From contig JALECJ010000003.1 in the NCBI GenBank assembly GCA_023515745.1, positions 458,453 to 522,452 of the forward strand: a stretch of DNA of 64,000 nt, written 5' to 3'. Positions 1 to 11,899 of the stretch are shown here, piece after piece (within the stretch, counting starts at the first letter, position 1; the number at the start of each line of letters is the position of its first letter). Below the pieces are notes generated by a model. It ran no database searches, was not told where the DNA came from, and worked only from the letters and a program-made list of their open reading frames with translations. Origin of the DNA: Amoeboaphelidium protococcarum. Taxonomy: Eukaryota > Aphelidiomycota > Aphelidea. The position numbers and the translations under genes were made by a program.

Positions 1-672
1 GCTATTGTTATACTACACAAATGTACTATTTGGCAATGAATTCACTCCACCATGAAGTAATGCATAGCGACCACTTGAATGCAGAGTCATCACATGGAAG
101 AATCTGCGTGATGGGGAGTTTACCATATCACCGTCCACCACCGACCAGCTCTTATTACGTGCATTAAAAAACAATAGACTATTATCACAGATGGTAGTAT
201 ACGACGCATTTACACTGATATACTGCTATTGAAAAGGAACAATGGAACTAGTGGCAGATGTCTGAGCCAATACTGATGTGCTAAAGGAGGTAGTTGTGCT
301 AGCGGTGGAATTTGAATTAACAGATGAGCTTACTACCAGCGATTACGATAGCGAGGTGGCCATTGATGTAGTAAAATTCATAGTACCTGAAGGAGTTGTT
401 GTCGACGTAGTGGTTGTAGTGGTCGTAATAGTAGTTGTTGTCGTAGTCGTACTGTAATTGACAGGCAATAGGAGCGTTTGATTAGACAAAATCTTGAAGC
501 CACCAAAGCAGATGATCGAGCCATACGATGCATTATTGGAGACACAGACATGACCAGCGCGTGCCAGATCTACAGGAGCAATGTACAATGATGAAAATTC
601 AGAAGAGTGCTGCCAGTACACCGCTCCGACCAGGTTTGATACAATCACCAAACAGATGACAATCCAGCGCAT
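1..672 (-). CDS. Secreted kelch-repeat / Thr-rich protein, N-terminal part (3' end outside window)
   Basis: The reading frame starts at 672 with a clear signal peptide (MRWIVICLVIVSNLVGAVYW) and runs off the left edge through in-frame TAA and TAG codons read as Gln. Residues about 30-60 look like a kelch blade (ARAGHVCVSN...IICFGGF). A stalk of about 20 Thr follows near residues 73-95, then a Ser/Thr stretch, then a second kelch-like motif (PSRRFFHVMTLHSSGRYALLHGGV region) near the edge. This suggests an extracellular beta-propeller with a mucin-like insertion, probably a surface protein or receptor ectodomain. Whether a TM or kinase domain follows cannot be seen. Its Thr-rich coding resembles the receptor kinases at 56-62 kb, but the propeller type differs. 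Confidence 0.7.
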
Positions 673-1121
673 AAAGCCTTAATTTTAGTACATTTTTTGA
701 TACAATCTGCAATTTAACTAATGAATTAGAATTACGGCAAATGTGATAATAATCAACGAAGGAGCAATATGGCTTCAAAGCAGAACAGAGTATCAAAAGA
801 TTCGTTGCCATGGTAACCACAGATATGCTTGCTCTCATGGTAACTGTCAATTAGACAGAGTTAGAATATCTTAAAACAGACATTGAAACAGTTCAGCAAC
901 GTTCCTAATATTAATCTACTGAGTTTGAACGTATTTTAAAGTACTTTATATTCATTTTGTATGCACTGATATGATGCCTTGTCCGACAAAAAAATCGAGA
1001 TAGCGAGCGCCATAAGATTCACTGAAAGTACAACATTTAAAATTAAAACATGATGATAGTTGAGATAACATCTATTCTATTAAAATTTAATACTAAAACT
1101 TTTAGAACATCGCATTTATGA
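673..1121. other. Intergenic, no gene seen
   Basis: AT-rich spacer between the start of the kelch protein and the stop of the Cys-rich protein gene. Short open frames here overlap the 5' side of the kelch gene and show no domain. It should hold the kelch gene promoter and the Cys-rich gene terminator. Confidence 0.5.
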
Positions 1122-1490
1122 TCATAAAAATTATTTAGCCGGTTTGCAATAGTCATCCAAGCCACAGCCGCATTCATTGACGTAACAAGACAAAGTGCAG
1201 CCGACTCTTTTACGCGGCAAAAGACCTCCATTATAGGCACTGCAGTCTTGCTCATCGCTTGATATATCATTAATATCCACAGAGCTCTATTAAACTATCA
1301 ACTTTGACTGGATTTCATTCAGTTCATCTGGGCAACTATGAACAGGATAGCAAGCAAGATGGTCAATGCGCGTTCTGCTGCAGCATTTGCGACACATCCG
1401 TGTGCATTTCGAATCAACAATCGAGTCACCGGCAAGGATCAAAGCCACCATACAAACCAGATACGTTATCAATAGTCTACAAGCAATCAT
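1122..1490 (-). CDS. Small secreted cysteine-rich protein, 122 aa
   Basis: Begins with a hydrophobic signal peptide (MIACRLLITYLVCMVALILAG). The mature part is rich in Cys, with spacing such as C-x3-C-x2-CC near residues 29-37 and C-x-C near the end. The frame passes through TAA and TAG codons as Gln and stops at TGA 1122-1124. No family is recognised. The disulfide-like pattern fits a secreted small protein, but function cannot be assigned. Confidence 0.55.
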
Positions 1491-1735
1491 AACTGTTCTA
1501 AGATGTTCAATTTAGGATTATTGGCGTTGATACAAGGGGTCAACTGTCCTAATTGACGCGTTTGCTCTTCAAGTCAATCCATCCAAACTAACTCACAAAC
1601 GCGCGCGTTAACCGAAATCAACCGAAAATTTAAAGAATTCAAAATTGGCGAAATCTTTCCGAGGTAATTTAGTGCCGTACCACCATCATTAACTCACCTT
1701 TATCATAAGAGGACGTTAAAAGATTAATAAATAAA

Positions 1736-2203
<468 letters not shown>

Positions 2204-2300
2204 TTGCGCGTACACTTTTATATATTCTTCAGCTGACCAAATATATATAAATTGAAACTCTACCATCTATTACTACTTTTTTATCAATTGATTTAATTTC

Positions 2301-3281
2301 TCATTCTTCTCTGAATATCTACGCATTTGGTAATGTTGAGTGAATAGATTTAGAATCGGTGAATGTTACGCGCTGTACCTTGCTGTCTGAATCTACTATA
2401 TCATCAATGATCTGGTATCCACCGCTTGGCTATTACTGTAAACGACCACCATTTAACCACAATGCATAACCAGCCATTGTTACGCGAATAAGGAAACAAA
2501 GCGCAGCAACTCCAGAGTACACAATCGATAGAGATACCACAAGATGATGCTGGTTGAACGACATGAAAAAGTTGACTGTCCATTTAAGCATAAACTCGCA
2601 CTTTAACACTACGTACACCATGACCATAATGAGGTAAATCTCACGCGATAGTATAACAAATGCTCGAGCACCCACCCGTAATCGCGAAGACTATATTCTA
2701 AGAGTGGCCGCAAGCAGAGAACCACCAAATAACAGACTAAAGAAGCTGTAAAGTAAAACAGCAGCCGCAACAAAGTCAATATACCCAAACCATTCAGTGA
2801 AGCCCGATGAGACGGCGTAGGAGTGATGCAGAGAGGTGGAGAAGAGATACAGATAGGCGGTTAGAGAGCATACGAACTGCACAACGGGCAAGCCAGAGAT
2901 AATTTGCGTCAATAAAGATTTCTAAAGAGGAATCTGTATAAACACAGCAGAGATGTAGCTAGTGAACGCGATGATCTCCACAATCTAGAAGGCGCTAAAC
3001 TCGTATATCGTAACAAAGTAATAACACTGCGAATAGGCCAACACCAAGAGCAATATTATGAATACGTTTCCTCGCTAAGTGGCAATCTTTGAGTATAAAA
3101 ACATAAACACCAATTGCAGCAATACCAGTCCATTGTGATAGCTTCTATCAGCGTAAATAGCCTTATTTACCATAGTGATCTGTTCATCAAATTTCTGTAT
3201 GCAGTCTACCAAATCAAGAATTGATGTAAGAATGCAGATGCATAGCAATATTAAGGACACTGTCTATTAAATATCAAACAT
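2301..3281 (-). CDS. Multi-pass (about 7 TM) membrane protein, unknown family, 326 aa
   Basis: One uninterrupted frame from ATG 3281 to TGA 2301 with several TAG/TAA codons. It holds about seven hydrophobic helices: residues about 7-25, 50-66, 72-90, 98-115, 130-150, 165-190 and 205-275 in broad terms. A short hydrophilic tail follows (DSDSKVQRVTFTDSK). The 7-helix layout with a polar C-terminus would fit a GPCR-like or other integral membrane protein, but I see no diagnostic DRY/NPxxY motif and cannot name a family. Confidence 0.7.
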
Positions 3282-3629
3282 TTCTATTAAATTATTAAAA
3301 GCGTTAAAGATTACAATTTGACATGAAATAATAAAGCAAGCTATAGAGTGCTTTATAATATAAAGTGAATTTCAAATACTGTATGAAGAGCCCCTTGGAT
3401 GAAGAACGCGCGGGATGTTTGGTAGTCGTTTAGTTGAACAAGCTTCCAGTCACATCGTAAACCATTACACTAAAAAGAAATCCTTTGCAAGTATCTCTAT
3501 TACTAGCAATATAATAAATTAACTAAAAAGATTTCCTGACTTATTAAAGAATGCGCGACATGCTCATATAAATATAGGTAGAAAGTTTTTGATAGAGGAC
3601 AGTAATCAACGCCCAGTCGTTTCTAAAGC
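3282..3629. promoter_or_regulatory. Divergent intergenic region
   Basis: About 350 bp between the 7-TM gene (minus) and the carboxylase gene (plus), so it should carry both promoters. It is AT-rich and contains AACGCGCG and ATGCGCGAC stretches like the ACGCG-rich elements found before many genes here. No gene is seen. Confidence 0.4.
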
Positions 3630-6171
3630 GTGGGAAAGTTTCGTCGCTCTTCAAACTGCTTGTCGCTCTTCAGGTCTGAACTATTTCATCCAAGTACTAA
3701 GTTTGAATCTATTAAACCTGTATTAATTAACATTCATATTCAAGAGGTTGAAGATATGACAGTGAAGGAACCGATTAGAAAGATTCTAATTGCCAATCGC
3801 GGCGAGATTGCATGCCGGATTGTAAATACTTGCCGCAGCTTGGGTATATCAACTGTCGCTGTATACTCAGACACGTAAGTATCTCACTTAATATTAGAAT
3901 TAATTGAATGTACTATAATATAAATAATATAACTATATATAATGTAGCGATGCCAGTTCTTTATTTGTTAAGTAGGCTGATGAAGCTGTACACATTGGAC
4001 CGTCGCAGAGTTCAGAGTCTTACCTGAGAGGCCAAAAGATTATCCAAGTTGCCCTGGCTGTTGGAGCTCAAGCCATCCATCCCGGATTTGGATTCTTGTC
4101 GGAGAATGCGCAATTTGCACAAGATTGCATCTCTGCTGGATTAATATTTATTGGTCCTCTCCCGGAGTCTATCAATGCTATTGGTGATAAAATTTCTGCT
4201 AAACAACTTCTCCAGTCTAAAGCACCTCAAGTTCCGCTGATCCCCGGATATAATGGTGATGATCAATCGATGTAGACGCTGTTGAAACATGCGATGGCTA
4301 TTGGATTTCCTCTTCTTATCAAGGCGAGCGCTGGAGGTGGTGGAAAAGGTATGAGAGTAGTGCGTTAGGTGTAAGGTGAGAGTTAGTAAGCACTTTCTAA
4401 GAGAGTCCAAGATGAGATTTAGAGTGCGCGAGGTGAAGCTATGCGCTCATTCGGAGATGATAAAGTTTTGTTGGAGAGATATTTTGATAATGTTAAGCAT
4501 ATTGAAGTGTAGATTATTGGTGATGAGTATGGGAATGTCTATCATTTGTTTGAGAGGGAATGCTCAGTGCAGAGACGTCACTAGAAGTTGGTCGAAGAGA
4601 CTCCCTCACCGTTACTGACCGATTCTCTGAGAGCTAGAATTACCGGATCAGCCGTAGAAATTGGTAAATTGATCAAGTATAAAGGTGCTGGAACTGTAGA
4701 GTTTATCCTGGATGTGCAAACTAGTAAGTTTTACTTTTTGGAGGTGAATACGAGGTTGCAGGTGGAGCATCCTATCACTGAATCGATCACAGGTCTTGAT
4801 ATAGTTGAACTTTAGATCTATGTGGCCAATGGTGGAGATTTGTCCCAAAAGCGTCTTGATCAGGTGCAAATTAAAGGCCATGCTATTGAGGTTAGACTCT
4901 GCGCTGAAGATCCTAACAATAACTTTTATCCTTGCACTGGAGAAATTCTCTTCTGGTAGTAATGTCCCACCAATACCAAGTCTGGGTTTCCACGCTATGA
5001 CTCTGGTGTGGTGAGTGGATCCCATATATCCTTGTATTATGATTCCATGATATCAAAGATTATCAGCTGGGGATCGAGTAGACAAGATGCTCTCAATGGA
5101 CTTCGATATGCTTTGCAGAACACTGTGTGTCTTGGACTCACAACGAATAAGTCTTTCCTATTGTAGGCATTGGATGTCTCAGTATTCAAAGATGGATCAT
5201 ACACCACCCGCATGATTGAAGATATGTAGTCGTAAGGTGTCCAGCTGGGATTCAGGTATGACTCTTTGCGCGAAGTTGTGCTATCTGGTGTGAAAACTCT
5301 TTCGCTGTAAGATTCTCCCACTTTGGATCTTTTGAATTAAAGTCCACACTAGACTGCATTGTACGCTTCCTCTGGTGAATATTCTGCCTAGTGTGACTTG
5401 ACTTTGATTCAAGAGATAACGCTAGCCTCGTGTGCTCAGACTATCATGTCGTAGTAGTTGTCCAGAAAGAGCTGGAATTGTGCTCCTCTGGGATGGAGAC
5501 TTGTGCGCTGGCGCCCATTCAGAGAGACTTTTGATTTGCAAATCGACCTACCTGACAAGCAGTATATTAGCATAGAATATGTGAGTCTTGATGATTAATA
5601 CCGTCCTGTGAATATGTCGTGTTTGAACTTTGCTATGAGATTTGTCAAAGTTTTCAATGGTGGTACTTTGTAGTCGCGTGTGGATAAGGTGGTAGAGTAT
5701 GGACCCTGGATATCTGTGTCAATGCAGGATATGTGCCAAATAAGTGACCATACAGGGAAAGCTGTTAGTTACAAATTTACTCTCAAGATTGCCGATTATA
5801 AGCAGGAGTATATTTGCGCACGTCCAAGTAATACCGTTAATCAGGCGTTTAGTACCTCTCATTAGTAGGCAATGTACTTGCATAATCAGAAATGGCCACG
5901 ACAATTCGCCGTAAAGAGAGTCGATCCTAGAAGAAGTGCCGCAGCTGAATCTCAAGATGCTCTGTCTGCATACACTGCCTCAATGCCGTGCAGAATTTTG
6001 TAAGTGATCGTGCAAGATGGCAGTAAAGTAAAGATTGGAGATGCCCTGCTCACTATGGAGAGTATGAAGATGGAGATCAAAACTTTGGCTAAACACAATG
6101 GCACCGTAAAATTTAATGTCACTGAGGGACAGGTGGTAGAAGCAGGTACGATAATGCTTGAGATTAAATGA
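3630..6171 (+). CDS. Biotin-dependent acyl-CoA carboxylase alpha subunit (MCC/PCC type), 822 aa
   Basis: Two exons, 3630-3874 and 3948-6171, with a 73-nt GTAAGT...TGTAG intron. ATG 3630 is preferred to ATG 3756 because it adds an Arg/Ser-rich presequence suited to mitochondrial import. Domains in order: biotin carboxylase N-lobe ([14 protein letters not shown]), ATP-grasp glycine loop ([12 protein letters not shown]), catalytic region ([16 protein letters not shown]), a variable BT-like linker, and a C-terminal biotinyl carrier with the lysine in MESMKMEIK. It carboxylates an acyl-CoA (methylcrotonyl- or propionyl-CoA) using a separate beta subunit not seen here. The choice between MCC and PCC is unresolved. 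TAG/TAA occur at many positions as Gln. Confidence 0.93.
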
Positions 6172-6299
6172 TATGTTCTCTTATATAGTCTATGAATTAA
6201 TGTAATTCACCATGCTCATCATCTTTTATTCACATAGTCACTGTCATCATCTCAATAGTGCCTACAACCTTCTTTAAAAACCATCAACCAGATGTGATA

Positions 6300-6665
6300 T
6301 CAGTATGGTCTATCGACTCGCTTTTGAACATAACCACCATCGCCCTCCTCTGATGATGATGATAGCAGATTTTTGAACTCCTTCTATACTTCCAATAATT
6401 TATCTTCCGACTCTAGTTCTCTCTCCTCCTTCTTAGTCAACTACATAATCTTATGACAATAATTCTCGTGGTGGAAAATCTAAAGCTCTGTACATATTAC
6501 CATTCGGTGACGCGTGTCACTTTAATCATACCGAATCTGGGTGAAGAATGTGAGTCCTGCAGTTCCCAATATCATGAATAACAGAAACGGTGTACCATAT
6601 CCTAATGCTGGATTTCTCTTAGCTTTAGCTTATACTCTATTGAATACTTGTCCAATTCTATTCAT
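6300..6665 (-). CDS. COX16: COX16-like mitochondrial inner-membrane protein, 121 aa
   Basis: Short gene hidden by in-frame TAA/TAG. Residues about 25-45 form one TM helix (TPFLLFMILGTAGLTFFTQ) followed directly by QIRYD. This matches the cytochrome c oxidase assembly factor COX16 layout (one TM, then F.QIRYD), and length is near the family norm. The tail is charged and coiled-coil-like (LTKKEERELESEDKLLEVQKE) with a Ser/Glu stretch. The segment after QIRYD is unusual, and a short missed intron there is possible. The gene lies tail to tail with the carboxylase gene and head to head with eIF4E. Confidence 0.5.
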
Positions 6666-6790
6666 TTTATCGTTGTAGTAATTATCAATGGCGATTACTT
6701 TAAAATCTTTTAACGCATGATTAAAAAAATCTCAAAAATCAAGACTTGTCTTTAGCAATCAGTCTGCCAAGTATAAAAAATAATAAAATT

Positions 6791-7384
6791 ATGACAGTGT
6801 AGCATCAGTTATAGCACAGTTGGACCTTGTATGTGGACGCGCCGTAGAGTAAGAAGACTACTTCTAGTAATTGGGCAGCTAATTTGAAGCAGATCGCGGT
6901 GATAAATAGCGTGGAAGAGTTTTGGAAGGTGTACAATAACATTAGCGAGGCTTCGGAATTACACCATGGCATGAATTATCGTCTATTCAAGACTGGCATT
7001 AAACCTGAGTGGGAGGATGAAAAGAATAAGAATGGTGGTGTGTGGACCTTGTATCTGAAAGGAGATCTAAAGGATAAAGTGGACACTTTATGGTTATACA
7101 CAATGATGTTGTGCATTGGTGAGCAATTTGATGACATGAACAACAATGGTGGCGACAATGGCGCAACGGCAAGTGATGACATTGCTGGCTGTGTGGTGTC
7201 CATTCGAAAATAGGGTGATAGGATAGCTCTCTGGACAATGACGGCGAGTGATGAGCAAAAGCAGATGGCTATTGCGCGCAAACTGAAAGCAGTACTTGAA
7301 ATTCCTGACAAGGTGGACATTGCATACACGGTGCACAAAGACGTGTTATCGCGCGGTAAATCATCTGATAGATATAAATGTTGA
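6791..7384 (+). CDS. EIF4E: Eukaryotic translation initiation factor 4E, 197 aa
   Basis: Cap-binding protein of eIF4F. The start ATG 6791 is followed by HxL...HSWTLYVD, the usual beta-1 strand. The characteristic tryptophans are present in order: HSWTLY, EEFWKVYNNI, KPEWED, GGVWTLYL, DTLWLY and ALWTMT. Four early Gln codons are TAG. It ends at TGA 7382-7384. An Asn/Gly/Asp-rich insertion (DDMNNNGGDNGATAS) lies in the loop before the penultimate strand. Single exon. Confidence 0.95.
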
Positions 7385-8134
7385 TTTTAGTACATACAAT
7401 ATAGTGCATAGATGATTATATTGAGAACTTTTTTCATGTTTGATTTGACCTGAAGCATAATTAGATGCATTCATTTGAAATTTTATGAAATCTTTGCAGT
7501 GAAATGCTACAAGCGGGGAGATGGTCAGTTTGATCAGCGCATGAGTAGCAAAGTTCTCACCATGTCACTTTTCTACGTAAAAATTCTTTAAAGCAAATAT
7601 TTGTTACATTTGCATTACAGAGTATATTGGTACAGTCTGTCTTCAATTACAATTGATTATATCAGAGGAGATACGCGTTATTGTCACGAGAGTTTCAAAC
7701 GACTTCCATAACGTGACGTTTTATTTAGATCCACTCAGGCGAAGTTGATCTGTCTGCGCGGAAAATAAAGAATGTCCGTACAGTATACTGTGAACGATTA
7801 ATTGATATAGTGACATACTCTATGCAAATAATAATTCACAATGATAATTGGAAAAGTAAAGAATATCTGCCGAGTGGTTACAAAGCTTCAGTGTAAAGTC
7901 TAAAATTGTGTTGCGAGAAGATTGGTACATGGCTCTGTGTAAATACAGCGATCGATCGATGGAAGCGCGCGCCTTCTCTGAGATCTCCTTTCCATTACGC
8001 AGCGAAGAGCGGCGACGACGAGTGTTGAAATTTTGTTTAACATACTTGGTAGTATTTTACATTGTATTTATTGCTATTTGTTACTGTTTATTCAAAATAT
8101 GGTTATTGCTTCAACGTAAAAAGACACTGCGGAG
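7385..8134. other. Intergenic; possible small TM ORF at 7929-8189
   Basis: About 750 bp without a secure gene. A frame from ATG 7929 to TGA 8187-8189 would encode 86 aa with one TM helix and basic flanks, but it overlaps the start of the dehydrogenase gene by 55 bp in another frame and matches nothing I know. I regard it as doubtful. The rest is AT-rich and should contain the promoter of the downstream gene. Confidence 0.3.
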
Positions 8135-9484
8135 ATGTAGACTAACTAGAATAGAGTGGTAAGAACTTCTGCCAGTAATACCAGCTTGAGCGAGTTACAC
8201 CAGAGAGCTGTGTCTGGCACATCGCTCAAGACTGCCCATCCAAAGCACTTGCGCCCGTTTAATACAAAGGAGATTAAAGTTTTGTTGTTGGAAAATATTA
8301 GTCAGCTGGCAGTGAATGCTTTTAAGCGCGAAGGATATCAGTTGGAGTTTCATACCAAAGCCTTGCCTGAAGATATTCTGAAGCAGAAGATTGCTGACGT
8401 CCATGTCATTGGAATCAGAAGCAAGACTCAGCTGACTGCGGATGTGCTGAGCCATGCCAAGAACTTGATGGTTATTGGTTGTTTCTGTATCGGTACCAAC
8501 TAGGTGGACTTGAATTATGCATCCGAGCGTGGAATTGCCACATTTAACAGTCCATTCAGTAATAGTCGCTCAGTGGCTGAAATGACTATCAGCAATATTA
8601 TTGCACTTGCGCGATAGCTTGGTGATAGAAATAATGAAATGCACAGAGGTGTGTGGAATAAGGTGTCTGCTGGTTGTTATGAAGTTCGCGGTAAGAAATT
8701 GGGCATTATTGGGTATGGTCATATTGGCAGTCAGTTGAGTGTTCTCGCAGAGTCGATGGGTATGAATGTTCAGTTTTTTGATATCTTGTAGATTATGCCT
8801 ATCGGTTGTGCTACATCCTTGGATACGCTGGATTAGTTGTTGGAGTCTTCAGACTTTATTACTTTGCATGTGCCTGCAACTCCGGAGACTGCAAACATGA
8901 TCACTGACAGGGAGTTGCGCAAGATGAGGAAGGGGGCTTATTTGATCAATGCCAGTCGTGGAAATGTTGTCGATGTTGATGCTCTGGCTGCCGCTTTGAA
9001 AGATGGTCATATTGGTGGTTGTGCTATTGATGTTTATCCATCTGAGCCGGCTTCTAATTGCAAGGATTTTGTCTCTGTGCTGCAAAATTGTCCTAATACT
9101 CTACTCAGTCCTCACATTGGTGGCTCCACTGAGGAGGCTTAGGAAGCTATTGGATAGGAAGTATCCACTTATCTCATGAAGTACATTGGCACTGGAGGAT
9201 CATTGGGTGCCGTCAACTTCCCAGAGTGTGATTTGAGAATGTTGAATGCCGATGAGAAGATGATTCGCGTCTGCTTTGTGCATCAGAATGTTCCTGGTGT
9301 ATTGCAGCAGATCAACAAGATTCTGGGAAGATTTAACATTGCAAAATAGATTTCCGATTCCAAGGGTGATGTCGCATACCTGATGGCGGATGTCGAAGTT
9401 AACGAAGTTTTCGATGACTTGAAAGATATCTATGACTCTATCACTGCGATTGATTAGAACATCCATACAAGATTGCTGCACTGA
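8135..9484 (+). CDS. PHGDH: D-3-phosphoglycerate dehydrogenase, ACT-domain type, 449 aa
   Basis: First enzyme of phosphorylated serine synthesis: 3-phosphoglycerate + NAD to 3-phosphohydroxypyruvate. ATG 8135 gives a short Gln/Ser-rich lead. The substrate domain follows (IKVLLLENIS...VIGIRSKTQL), then the NAD-binding Rossmann motif GKKLGIIGYGHIGSQ near residue 188, the catalytic ITLHVPATPETANMI and NASRGNVVD segments, the catalytic His in SPHIGGSTEEAQ, and a C-terminal ACT regulatory domain (residues about 375-449). This is the bacterial SerA/yeast Ser3-like form. The phosphatase of the same pathway lies at 23.2 kb. Single exon with TAG/TAA as Gln. Confidence 0.95.
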
Positions 9485-9814
9485 TCATCTATTTATTATT
9501 GCGCTGATTTGGCTTTGATATGTTATATAGTTGCAAGTATTCATCACTTTTGAGCGTATGATTGAGAATTATGGAGTCAATTGTATTTAACGATAATAAA
9601 CGGGTATATTTGTAACGATGGATGTATCTTTGAATTTTAATCTTCGTCGACTTAGTCGGTAATCAAAACTTCTCGGAGTTACGATGCATCTAGATCTTAA
9701 CCATATTCTCAGTCTTTATCAAGCTACTAATAAATACACTATAAAAAAAACTTGGTAATGATACAAAAACATCTATTTCTCTCTTTTTTATCATCATTAC
9801 CTTAATCATCATCA
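9485..9814. other. Convergent 3' intergenic region
   Basis: About 330 bp between two gene ends facing each other. AT-rich, with AATAAA-like strings near 9593. Nothing else is seen. Confidence 0.4.
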
Positions 9815-11009
9815 TCAACAATTTTAAGCCAAATTTACAAATGCTCTCCCGTCAGATCCAACATGAAAAGTCATATTAACGACTTCAGTAGCTGATGAAA
9901 TGCATTTCGCACTCTAATATCTAAAACTGTCCGCCAGGACAAAAGGCTTGGAGGTGCAAACGACTATAGCATCATTCTGTGCTTTGTGATATGTCATAAC
10001 ATTGGATAGAAAGGTCAATTTACACATCTCCTATTCCTGAGAGAGAGCAATATCCAGGGCATCAATAGAGTCATGCTTTATCTCAGGTGATGACATGCTT
10101 GGCAGATGAGAGTTGCTGCTATTATTACTACCAATACCACAACTCTATCCCATCGCATAACTACTAAATCCAAGGTTCAGACCAGCTTTACCGAGCAGTG
10201 CAAATGGGACCAACCGAGACCAGCCATCTTAGTCGGTGCTTCCACTTTGTAACATGTACCAAGACCCAATAAATGGGTGACGACGTTTGATCTCCTTGAC
10301 AATGTCGTCACATGAGAGCCGGCTCATCAGGTGATGTCTAGAAGCGGAATCGTGGTACTTGAGTCGAAGTGAGATGACATGCAGTACTTCTTCAACCACC
10401 ACGGACACTGTGCGCTATATCAAACTCTCTTGCGTCATTATGACAGGCGGTGGTATACTTGAAGCTTTGGCTTTAATGTTTCTCAGGGGAGATCGCTGAA
10501 CTTTGGCCTTTCTGACAGCACCTCCAGCAGCAGCAACAGTGGTCGTAGATGAGTTCTACTTTTATCTGGCGATCGATGACTTGGATGACTATGCAACAGG
10601 AGCAGGAACGTTAAATAATTGAGGAGCAGTGGACTCTGGCGGTGCGGACTACCGGTACTATTGGTGGTGATGATGATGACTCTAAACTTTGGGTGCAATC
10701 TACATTTTGACAGATATCACTTAATTACGAAATGAAAGAATTCAAACTTACGATCACTTGCTTCTTCACCACAAACTTGGGCAACTAATCAAACTTTCTA
10801 TTCTAGTGGTGATGTTGATGTTGATGCTAGTGATGAAGCGATGAATCAATCACCTACTAAATCTGCGGCAGCTATACCCCATTCATCCTGGACTACTGGG
10901 CGGATGACGATCCAGGGACGACAGGCGGCAAGTTTATCATCATCGCTGGAACACTTGAAACGACGACAGGAACGACACCGTCGATAACAGATTTTTGCTG
11001 AATCATCAT
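9815..11009 (-). CDS. Gln/His-rich protein of unknown function, 380 aa
   Basis: Two exons on the minus strand, 10752-11009 and 9815-10699, split by a 52-nt intron (GTAAGT...TGTAG) that joins in phase. The N-terminal half is low complexity with His and Gln runs (HHQHQHQHHHQ; SHHHHHQQ), many Gln as TAG. The C-terminal 200 residues look folded: a helical stretch (VVVEEVLHVISLRLKYHD) followed by LSCDDIVKEIKRRHPFIGSWYML. I do not recognise the domain. Low complexity plus a small folded region would fit a nuclear regulator, but that is inference. Confidence 0.65.
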
Positions 11010-11899
11010 TGTTACAGTCGATGTAATATATAACTCGGCTGATCTACTTTAATATATCTATAAGAATAAAATGGAGGTTTTAAATGTGTGCAGATTTATA
11101 CTAGCGATAGTGTCTACTTGTAAAAAGAAGAAGAGAGGAAGTGAGTGTGTGCAAGTTTGGTAAGTTTCCCATTCTCAGAGAGTGTGTGTGTGCGCTCTCT
11201 AGTCATTGTTTGTTTGCACCCGATCGTGTTTCTTTGGCTCACGCGACATTACACAACGGGGCCGGCCGTTTCACCGATCATCGTCACCGAAAGTCATGCC
11301 GAGGGAACGGTTCTCGGTGCAGTGAAACACCCACTACATTCGGCCTTATTAATTAAACAATTCGGCTATTGCTGTTGCTTAGCATTATATAAGTTGATCT
11401 GGATAAATTCTCAAACCTTATGAGGTCCCTATCAATAGATATAAGCTTTCATTGTCTCTCTTCTCTATTAAATCGATGAGTGATGATGCAAGTATGATCG
11501 AAGGCAAAATCTTGCGGGTGTTGAGTCGAGATTTCAGTCAGGTTGTGTCAACTCTACCCTGTAACCGTTTGAGCAGACAGGAACAGGGAGGAAGCGTCTT
11601 AGCACTGATTGCTTTGAAACAATACGATAATTTTTTCCTCCTTATCATTTGTTGAGCGTATGTTCTGGAGACGAGTAGCTTAAGATTGACAGATACTATG
11701 CGTACATTTACATTAGTTTTGCGCTTATTTGATTTTACACAGTGTAAAGAGCGAAGTTAATACTTGGTGTTGCCACCTGGTACGGTACAAAGTGATGATC
11801 AATAAATTTTTTAAATTTAGACTCTTCTTCACTTTTTATTTTTGACGTAGAGTCGTACATCGTAACTGCAATCAAACTCGCATCAAGATATCAAGAAGC
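11010..11899. promoter_or_regulatory. Divergent intergenic region, about 890 bp
   Basis: Lies between the start of the Gln/His-rich gene (minus) and the HPP gene (plus). It contains a locally GC-rich island at about 11220-11345 with a CCGAG...CTCGG inverted repeat, unlike the AT-rich surroundings. A 59-codon frame starting ATG 11476 and ending TGA 11653-11655 has no recognisable feature. I see no convincing gene. Confidence 0.35.

Noticed and set aside
3756-6171. Interpretation of many genes as pseudogenes riddled with stops
   Set aside because: The interruptions are only TAA/TAG, never TGA, and coincide with Gln positions; full-length conserved proteins result.
11476-11655. 59-codon frame upstream of HPP gene
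   Set aside because: No features; could be 5' UTR.
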